Assembly (NCBI GenBank): GCA_900764755.1
Contig: CAAFPE010000041.1
Coordinates: 1-6,021, forward strand
Source: an uncultured Oscillospiraceae bacterium
Lineage (GTDB): Bacteria > Bacillota > Clostridia > Oscillospirales > Oscillospiraceae
Reading direction: 5' to 3'
Length of the DNA: 6,021 nt
Part shown: positions 1 through 4,263 of the stretch, one piece after another
How positions within the stretch are numbered: the first letter of the stretch is position 1
Layout of the letters: every line of letters begins with the position of its first letter
Program-made: the position numbers and the translations under genes
The notes under the pieces: generated by a model
Seen by the model: only the letters and a program-made list of their open reading frames with translations
What the model was told of the DNA's origin: nothing
Database searches by the model: none

Positions 1-104
1 GGAGGAAGGGGGGTGGTGTGTTTGTTTTTTTTTTTTTTTGAGGAAAAGGCCGGGGGGGCGGGGGGGCCCCCCCCCCGGACTGGATGTTTCTGCGGAGTTG
101 GGGC
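1..104. other. Low-complexity left edge with homopolymers
   Basis: No gene is supported here. The stretch contains a run of 15 T (25-39), two runs of 7 G (52-58, 60-66) and a run of 10 C (67-76). Read on the minus strand, positions 78-70 can pair with 58-50 (nine base pairs), followed by CC and TTTT. This could be the transcription terminator of the minus-strand operon that ends at 105. Such homopolymers are also where sequencing and assembly err most, so the exact base counts should not be trusted. Confidence 0.4.
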
Positions 105-524
105 TTATGCCCCGGTCACATATTTTGTCTGGGTCCTGGTGTCCCGGCCCGCGCTGTTTTCCGCGAAGATCGTTACAACGACCTTGTACTTACTTTCGGA
201 ACTGCAACTGCTTGAAATGACATTACTGTGGGACACTGTATTACTGGCGATCATTCCAGAATCATTTTCGGTAAAGCTGTCATCTAAAATCCAACGACTC
301 CCTGATTGTCGATAAATATAGATGCTTTCACATCCGATTTTTTCCATTCTCCCTGCACCAGTAACATCAAACTCGACATCTATGTAGTTATTAGAAGAAG
401 ATGCGGAGATGGAATAAGACATGATTTGTTGGCTTGCATAAGGTTCAGATGCGAAAGATGGAATGACAAAGGCCAACAGACAGACAATGGTAAGAATCAA
501 TGCGTACAGTTTTTTCCGTTTCAT
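105..524 (-). CDS. Small secreted Ig-like/beta-sandwich protein
   Basis: 139 residues. The N-terminus MKRKK is followed by a hydrophobic stretch (residues 7-22) and a Ser-Phe-Ala signal peptidase site near residue 25, so the protein is predicted to be exported. The mature part is rich in Ser, Thr and Asn and alternates short beta-like segments (YIDVEFDV at 47-54, ESIYIYRQSGSRWIL at 66-80, SKYKVVVTIFAEN at 111-123). That pattern resembles the small Ig-like secreted proteins common in Clostridia; the fold is an inference from pattern, not a domain hit. Two cysteines (65 and 107) could form a disulfide. The ATG overlaps the anti-sigma stop codon by 4 nt (ATGA), with a strong GGAGG site about 10 nt upstream, so it is translationally coupled and probably shares the sigma-dependent promoter at 1491-1521. 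The gene is AT-rich. Its function is unknown; a ligand, decoy or target of the neighbouring surface sensor is a guess. Confidence 0.85.
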   Translation of the reverse strand: MKRKKLYALILTIVCLLAFVIPSFASEPYASQQIMSYSISASSSNNYIDVEFDVTGAGRMEKIGCESIYIYRQSGSRWILDDSFTENDSGMIASNTVSHSNVISSSCSSESKYKVVVTIFAENSAGRDTRTQTKYVTGA

Positions 525-1462
525 TGTTCAATGACCTCCTCGAAAACAGAGTCAATGATTTCTTTTAATGCAGGGAGTGAAAGTGTAGTGCTTACAGAAT
601 ACTCTGTGTGGTCTTTGCTCCAGACAGATACCAAGCTAGCTAAATTTGTGAATATATAGTAATCAATATCGTTTTGGTTATATATTTCAACAGATTGAGA
701 ATCTTTTTCGTAGATAGGAAAAGAACTGTCTCCACCGTGAGAGACTTGAAAGATAAGATAATCTGTGCCATCCTCATATAACATGACAAATTTAACGTTT
801 TCGTCATTTGCATTAGAGTGTAGCTTCGTTTCAGTTACTTGGAAACCGTCTGGAATGTAAGCTGGAAACATGAATGTGGAACAACCAACGCCTTTTAACT
901 TGTTATATATTTCGTGATATTCTTCCGGGACATCCCTCCTGTCTGTTTGACTGTCCTGCGCCGCCGGGGCGGCGGTCTGGACAGAGCCGGACGCATCCTC
1001 CCCGGGCAGCGCGCCGAAGCTGAACGCGCTGTCCGTCCAGCGGGCGATGGCGCCGAACACATCCACGCCGGACGCCTGGGCCACGACCATGGAGCTGAAC
1101 AGAAACGTGGTCAGCAGGGCCGCCGCCGCGGCGACCCGGAGCAGTGTGCGCAGGCGGACCCTGCTCCGCCGGGAGGCGCGCCTGCCGGAGACCTGTCCGG
1201 CGGCCCGCTGTACCCTGGCCTGGAACCCGGCATAGGCGGTCCTGGCGTCCGTGTGGTCCGGCATGGGCGCCTTTCGGTCCAGGGCGTCCAGATACGCGTC
1301 GATTACGGCGGGGTCGTATTCCGCCTCCGTCATGGCCTCCAGGGCGGCCTCCAGTTCCCGCTCCAGCTGGGCGGCCGTCATGGGATTCAGCCGCTCGGGT
1401 GAGACGTCCAGGCAGTCAGGCCGTTCGGCCGATTCAAAATGATGCTTCAAAGGAGAATCCAT
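521..1462 (-). CDS. Membrane-anchored anti-sigma factor with DUF4367-like extracellular domain
   Basis: 313 residues. Residues 1-104 form a charged, partly helical cytoplasmic region, with an Arg-rich stretch at 94-105 just before the membrane. A single transmembrane helix spans about 107-128. Residues 150-178 are a low-complexity Ala/Ser/Gln/Asp linker. Residues 195-310 form an outer domain with the DUF4367 signature (FPAYIPDGF at 199-207, a VSVWSKDHTEYSV segment at 278-290, and a C-terminal helix LPALKEIIDSV). This layout and its position directly downstream of an ECF sigma gene identify it as the cognate regulator: the inner part should hold the sigma factor and the outer part should sense the envelope. 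The ATG follows a GGAGG/AAAGGGGG region. Base composition changes abruptly near 905-960, inside the linker: the cytoplasmic and membrane half is GC-rich like the sigma gene, while the sensor half is AT-rich like the downstream gene. It has its own ECF-like promoter at 1491-1521. The anti-sigma role is inferred from family and context. Confidence 0.85.
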   Translation of the reverse strand: MDSPLKHHFESAERPDCLDVSPERLNPMTAAQLERELEAALEAMTEAEYDPAVIDAYLDALDRKAPMPDHTDARTAYAGFQARVQRAAGQVSGRRASRRSRVRLRTLLRVAAAAALLTTFLFSSMVVAQASGVDVFGAIARWTDSAFSFGALPGEDASGSVQTAAPAAQDSQTDRRDVPEEYHEIYNKLKGVGCSTFMFPAYIPDGFQVTETKLHSNANDENVKFVMLYEDGTDYLIFQVSHGGDSSFPIYEKDSQSVEIYNQNDIDYYIFTNLASLVSVWSKDHTEYSVSTTLSLPALKEIIDSVFEEVIEQ

Positions 1463-1592
1463 AGCTGCCCCCTTTCCTCCCCTTCTCTATATATATGTCG
1501 TAAACCGGGGAATTTGTTGCAGGTAAATCAAAAAAATAAATCCCAATTTTATGCCCCGGAGCAGGAAAGTATAAAAATTGGAACGCTCACGT
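1463..1592 (-). promoter_or_regulatory. Sigma/anti-sigma intergenic spacer with possible attenuator
   Basis: This 130-nt, AT-rich gap separates the sigma stop from the anti-sigma start, where tight coupling would be usual. Beyond the ECF-like promoter, it holds a perfect 8-bp inverted repeat, CCAATTTT (1543-1550) and AAAATTGG (1574-1581), with a 23-nt loop. On the minus strand the repeat is followed by a run of seven T (1536-1530) inside a T-rich tract. It could act as a weak terminator or attenuator that separates the sigma transcript from the anti-sigma transcript. The stem is A/T-heavy and its strength is uncertain. Confidence 0.35.
1491..1521 (-). promoter_or_regulatory. ECF-type promoter of the anti-sigma operon
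   Basis: On the minus strand the sequence reads TGCAAC, 15 nt, then CGACATATAT. Its -35 (AAC core) and -10 (CGAC) elements resemble Bacillus subtilis SigX-type ECF promoters, although the spacer is 1-2 nt shorter than in those. The -10 end lies 28 nt upstream of the anti-sigma ATG, leaving room for a start site and a ribosome binding site. The same sequence with identical spacing is found at 2201-2231 on the other strand; 22 of 31 positions agree, including all of ACGACATATAT. That duplication is the main evidence that it is functional. Confidence 0.7.
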
Positions 1593-2087
1593 TTATTTTG
1601 GATCGGGCCTCCGCTGGCTTTCGTCCCACAGCGCCCGGAACCGCCGGACAGCCCGGGATACCCGGCTGCGGCCGCCGGCCTCTGAGATGCCGAGACGTTC
1701 GGCGATCTCGTCATAGTCCAGCCCCTGCTCGAACCGCCACAGCAGGACCTCCCGGTCCTGGGGTGAGAGCCGCCGGGGCAGGACCTCCGCCAGCGGCGGG
1801 CTGTCCGCTTCCACCGCCAGGTCAAACAGGGCGTCCAGCGGGACCTCCTGCCGCCGGGCCGCGCGTCGCCGCTCATTCATCGCCAGGTTGTACAGGGCCT
1901 TCATCAGCCAGCCCTCCGGACACGGGTGGGTCCGCAGCGCCTCCCCTTGAAAGAGGGCCAGAAGGAACGTCTGCTGGACCAGGTCCTCCGCGCTCTCCGT
2001 ACTGCCCATCAGGCGGTAGGCCACCCGGAACAGCTTTTCATACATCTGGAGATACAGCGTGCGGATCCATTCATTGTCTCTGTCCAA
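1593..2087 (-). CDS. ECF-type RNA polymerase sigma factor
   Basis: About 164 residues, the normal size for an ECF sigma factor. Region 2 covers roughly the first half of the protein, from LYLQMYEKLFRVAYRLMG through AEDLVQQTF to MNERRRAARR, matching core-polymerase and -10 binding segments of sigma-70 region 2. Region 4 is in the last third: LSPQDREVLLWRFEQGLDYDEIAERLGIS, followed by a basic recognition helix (GRSRVSRAVRRFR). Start choice: the frame could open at a GTG at 2099, but that codon overlaps the ribosome binding sequence GAGGTGA (2102-2096). A TTG at 2087 sits 8 nt after that sequence and is preferred. An in-frame stop lies just upstream of 2099, so the true start must be 2099 or later. 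The gene is GC-rich. It lies upstream of its anti-sigma factor and divergent from a secreted-protein operon that carries a matching ECF promoter. The regulon beyond this window and the activating signal are unknown. Confidence 0.9.
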   Translation of the reverse strand: MDRDNEWIRTLYLQMYEKLFRVAYRLMGSTESAEDLVQQTFLLALFQGEALRTHPCPEGWLMKALYNLAMNERRRAARRQEVPLDALFDLAVEADSPPLAEVLPRRLSPQDREVLLWRFEQGLDYDEIAERLGISEAGGRSRVSRAVRRFRALWDESQRRPDPK

Positions 2088-2116
2088 CTTGCGGCTCACC
2101 TCGTTTCAGCCTATGT

Positions 2117-2132
2117 TTTTTATATTGTAGCA
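2117..2132 (-). promoter_or_regulatory. Extended -10 promoter for the sigma gene
   Basis: On the minus strand TGCTACAAT (2132-2124) is a good extended -10 element (TG-N-TACAAT). No convincing -35 lies 16-18 nt upstream, which is acceptable for extended -10 promoters. The expected transcription start near 2117 leaves a leader of about 30 nt before the preferred TTG start. A-tracts and T-tracts at 2156-2195 may act as an UP element. No copy of the CGACATATAT motif is present in this direction, so the sigma gene appears to be driven by housekeeping sigma. Confidence 0.5.
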
Positions 2133-2200
2133 TATTTTGCCAAAACAGGGGAGATAAAATAAAAAATTTTAATCTATGCAGAAAAAATTTTTCTTTCATG

Positions 2201-2231
2201 TGCCACAAAACGCCTTCCTCACGACATATAT
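2201..2231 (+). promoter_or_regulatory. ECF-type promoter of the secreted-protein operon
   Basis: The sequence is TGCCAC (2201-2206), 15 nt, then CGACATATAT (2222-2231). It is nearly the same promoter as at 1491-1521 on the opposite strand: same -10, same spacer length, same AAA after the -35, and one change in the -35 hexamer. It predicts transcription starting near 2238 and a leader of about 105 nt before the secreted protein gene at 2344. The shared sequence suggests control by the adjacent ECF sigma factor. Confidence 0.7.
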
Positions 2232-2343
2232 CAGTAGAAGCAAATTTTGAGAGGGTGATTCCAGTGGGCGACTAAGGAAAAATGAGATGTCTTAATGTAG
2301 TAAATTCTTGATAGAAATTTATATGTAATAGGAGTGAATGATA

Positions 2344-3009
2344 ATGACCAAACGGATTCTGACATTAGCAATGTCTTTTATGATGGTGCTGAGTCTTGCT
2401 ATGACTGGATATGCAAGTGATGTATCTTATGAGAGTAAGGTACAAAGCATGGTTGAGCAAAAGATGAGTATTGTGATTCCCCAGTTGGAGGCACAGAACG
2501 CAGAACACATGATTCCGGTATATCAAGAGATTATTCTGGCAATGGTTGAGTCCTCCTTAAATGGAACTGCTGAGTATGACGGAGATGGAGACAATGTAAA
2601 TGATGTGTTTGCTCCAAGGGGAGGAAGTGTAGCTTATAAATTACCACGGGAATGGGGAGTTGCGCCTTCACCTGTACTTGCGGTTGGATGTACAAATAAA
2701 CAGGCTGAGTACTGGACAGGAAAGGTGACGAACCAAACAACGGTAATGGAATTGTTGGATAAAGGACTGGAGATAGGAGCGGATTTTCTACCACCCTATG
2801 TTGCTGATTTAGGTGGAGCGATGCTTGGTGTGGCACTGAAATTAAACCAATCGATTTTGGATGATATTGAAAATTGTAATGGAAAAGTTTTGGTTGTAAC
2901 TACATACAGCAATATTGACAATGCAGCATACCCTGCTGTGATGGGCTGGGATTCCACTATGATACCTGTCCCTCATAATGCGCTTGAAGTTGTTTCCAAA
3001 GTGCTTTGA
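2344..3009 (+). CDS. Secreted protein of unknown function with calcium-loop-like motif
   Basis: 221 residues. I do not recognise a family. Residues 1-24 form a signal peptide (MTKR, a hydrophobic core to about residue 20, then Gly-Tyr-Ala near the cleavage site). Start choice: an ATG at 2338 lies only 3 nt after the AGGAG site (2330-2334), whereas the ATG at 2344 lies 9 nt after it and is preferred. The mature protein begins with a helical, Met/Gln/Glu-rich segment (30-75). Residues 79-87 (DGDGDNVND) have acidic residues at loop positions 1, 3, 5 and 9, as in EF-hand or thrombospondin type-3 calcium loops; the usual position-12 acidic residue is absent. Cys116 and Cys178 could pair. Residues 144-166 are Gly/Ala/Leu-rich and fairly hydrophobic. 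Composition is AT-rich compared with the sigma gene. It is likely co-transcribed with the membrane protein 38 nt downstream and driven by the ECF-type promoter at 2201-2231. Confidence 0.85.
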   Translation: MTKRILTLAMSFMMVLSLAMTGYASDVSYESKVQSMVEQKMSIVIPQLEAQNAEHMIPVYQEIILAMVESSLNGTAEYDGDGDNVNDVFAPRGGSVAYKLPREWGVAPSPVLAVGCTNKQAEYWTGKVTNQTTVMELLDKGLEIGADFLPPYVADLGGAMLGVALKLNQSILDDIENCNGKVLVVTTYSNIDNAAYPAVMGWDSTMIPVPHNALEVVSKVL

Positions 3010-3047
3010 ACAAAAGTCTTACAGGCTAAAACAGAGGAAGGGCAGAT

Positions 3048-3485
3048 ATGGTTAATAAATGTGTAAAAAGAAGGCTCCGGTTGATCCTGATTGTTACGCT
3101 GCTTTTGTCAGCGGTATTGGCACTTTTTGTCCTGATTCCCCAAGGAAGAGAACTTCTGGAAAAGCAGTTGTGGCTGTCGCTGCCATTTGATCTCGTGGTG
3201 CTGTTTTTTGCGGTAGATTCCGCTAAATTTATTTGGGGGAATGAGAGTCTGAAGGGTGTCATTGGGATTAAAGGGAAAATTCTAACAGGTTGTGTAGGTG
3301 TTGCGGCGTTTATTTTTATTGCACGTTCCATTTTAAACGGTGGGGTCTATCGTCCAGAATGGAAGAAATTATTGGAAGGAAACCTGTATCTGCTGTTACA
3401 CACATATCTGCTTCTGTTTTTAGTAAAGTGGGGGCTTTCCAGAGAAAAAAGAACGGAAGGGGAGGATCCTGGCACGGTCGAGTAA
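3048..3485 (+). CDS. Small four-helix membrane protein, unknown function
   Basis: 145 residues with a basic N-terminus (KCVKRRLR) and four predicted membrane helices at about 10-30, 43-58, 78-95 and 111-129. A short charged cytoplasmic tail (SREKRTEGEDPG) follows. Helix 3 to helix 4 is joined by a charged loop (RSILNGGVYRPEWKKLLEG). By the positive-inside rule both ends lie in the cytoplasm. No catalytic or transport motif is visible, and I cannot place it in a family. An AGAGGAAGG ribosome binding region ends 7 nt before the ATG. The gap to the upstream secreted protein is only 38 nt without a terminator, so the two probably form an operon. It could be an exporter-associated or immunity-like partner of the secreted protein, but that is only a suggestion from adjacency. 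Confidence 0.8.
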   Translation: MVNKCVKRRLRLILIVTLLLSAVLALFVLIPQGRELLEKQLWLSLPFDLVVLFFAVDSAKFIWGNESLKGVIGIKGKILTGCVGVAAFIFIARSILNGGVYRPEWKKLLEGNLYLLLHTYLLLFLVKWGLSREKRTEGEDPGTVE

Positions 3486-3528
3486 ACGAAGTGACGGGGT
3501 GAATGTCCCTTCTGTCCGCCCCAAACAG

Positions 3529-3571
3529 CAATAAAACTAAGAGCCCCGGACCGGGAAACGGTCCGGGGCTC
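3529..3571 (-). terminator. Strong intrinsic terminator of the S-component gene
   Basis: A perfect 13-bp stem pairs 3541-3553 with 3559-3571 around a 5-nt loop. On the minus strand it is followed by TTAGTTTTATT (3540-3530). It lies 24 nt after the stop of the minus-strand S-component gene. On the plus strand no T-run follows, but it is the only strong hairpin after the membrane protein gene ending at 3485 and may also slow that transcript. Confidence 0.9.
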
Positions 3572-3595
3572 TGCGCTATGGTTGAAAAAGTGGGA

Positions 3596-4120
3596 TCAGG
3601 CGTTCCGCACCCGGGCCAGGCTCCCGCTGCGGACCAGCACCTGCATCACCGCCACCGCCGCCGCCAGTCCAAAGACCGCCTGGACGATGTTTCCCGGGAT
3701 GGATGCCGCCGCCGCCAGACCCTTGTCCAGCAGCAGACAGGCATAGCCGAAATAGCCCGCCACCAGGATGGTCCCAGCCGCAGCGCCCCCGGCCAGCTGT
3801 CCCGCCAGAGAGGGGCGGTCCCCCCGCTGGAAGGCACGAAGGATCAGGGCGGCCGCCACCGCCATACAGGTCTTGATCACCAGGGTGCCCGGGGCGTAGT
3901 GGGCGTAGCCGGAGAGCAGGTCGGCCAGCATGGAGCCGATCCCCGCCGCCGCTCCGCCCCACGCGGGGCCCAGGACCCAGGCGGACAGCAGTACGCCGCA
4001 GTCCCCCAGGTTGACGTAGCCCTGCATGGGGGAGGGGACCTGGATCACCATAGTCATCACCGTGGTCAGGGCGGTGAACAGAGCGGCCAAAACCAGCCGG
4101 TGCAGTTTTTTGTCAGTCAT
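3596..4120 (-). CDS. ECF transporter S component, possibly vitamin B6
   Basis: 174 residues with about six hydrophobic segments, typical of a substrate-binding S component of energy-coupling factor transporters (ECF-ribofla_trS-like, PF07155 type). Characteristic stretches are GYVNLGD (34-40), GPAWGGAAAGIGSMLADLL (51-69), HYAPGTLVIK (74-83) and GNIVQAVFG (143-151). The protein sits in the membrane and captures a vitamin-like substrate; the ATPase and T subunits are not encoded here, so it should use a shared energising module made elsewhere. Start choice: the ATG at 4120 has GAGGAGG 5 nt upstream. A longer in-frame start at 4174 would run over the promoter region and lacks a good ribosome binding site. 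The divergent neighbour is a MocR-type regulator, a family whose PdxR members control vitamin B6 genes, so pyridoxine or pyridoxal is the best substrate guess; riboflavin or another vitamin cannot be excluded. Confidence 0.88.
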   Translation of the reverse strand: MTDKKLHRLVLAALFTALTTVMTMVIQVPSPMQGYVNLGDCGVLLSAWVLGPAWGGAAAGIGSMLADLLSGYAHYAPGTLVIKTCMAVAAALILRAFQRGDRPSLAGQLAGGAAAGTILVAGYFGYACLLLDKGLAAAASIPGNIVQAVFGLAAAVAVMQVLVRSGSLARVRNA

Positions 4121-4168
4121 GTTTTCCTCCTCGCTTTGATGCGGGTCCGGACCACGATCAAAAAGTTC

Positions 4169-4213
4169 TTGCATTTCTGCCTGACTTATAGTTTAATCAA
4201 AACTGGTATGAAA
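4169..4213. promoter_or_regulatory. Overlapping face-to-face promoters, S component and MocR genes
   Basis: Plus strand, toward the regulator: TTGCAT (4169-4174), 17 nt, TTTAAT (4192-4197). Minus strand, toward the S component: TTTCAT (complement of 4208-4213), 17 nt, TATAAG (complement of 4185-4190). The two promoters overlap almost completely, so polymerase at one should exclude the other and a single bound regulator could switch both. The hexamers are moderate matches to SigA consensus and are predicted by eye only. Confidence 0.5.
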
Positions 4214-4248
4214 GAAAGGTTCAAATTGATCTATTTTTATCAGACCAG
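4203..4248. promoter_or_regulatory. Candidate MocR operator (inverted repeat)
   Basis: CTGGTATGA (4203-4211) and TCAGACCAG (4240-4248) form an inverted repeat matching at 8 of 9 positions, separated by 28 nt. The TGGTAT core of the left arm is the reverse complement of ATACCA, the half-site reported for the MocR regulator GabR. The left arm covers the -35 of the S-component promoter; the right arm lies just upstream of the regulator's ribosome binding site. Its place between the two divergent genes fits both transporter control and autoregulation. Confidence 0.55.
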
Positions 4249-4263
4249 ATCGGGGAGGATACG

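Noticed and set aside
100..113. Small GGGGC-TTAT-GCCCC hairpin across the stop codon of the secreted protein
   Set aside because: Only a 5-bp stem, and no T-run follows on the minus strand, so it does not qualify as a terminator.
13..315. Plus-strand frame from the T-run at the left edge
   Set aside because: It begins in a homopolymer (poly-Phe) and is antisense to the secreted protein gene.
369..385. A further CGACAT-like match (plus strand) inside the Ig-like gene
   Set aside because: The -10-like block is imperfect, the -35 is out of register, and it lies inside a coding region with no gene to drive downstream.
914..1464. Plus-strand frames opposite the anti-sigma 5' half
   Set aside because: Arg/Gly/Pro-rich products typical of antisense frames in GC-rich DNA; the minus-strand gene has clear domains.
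1439..2275. 278-codon plus-strand frame opposite the sigma gene
   Set aside because: The product is a Pro/Gly/Ala/Arg-rich shadow of the sigma factor reading, with no ribosome binding site or domain.
4144..4153. Perfect palindrome GGTCCGGACC upstream of the S-component gene
   Set aside because: Ten bases of GC-rich palindrome without a loop or T-run can occur by chance; it is not near either predicted promoter element in a telling way.
4121..4174. Longer start for the S component at 4174
   Set aside because: It would add a charged, non-conserved 18-residue tail and leave no room for the promoter; the ATG at 4120 has an excellent GAGGAGG site 5 nt upstream.
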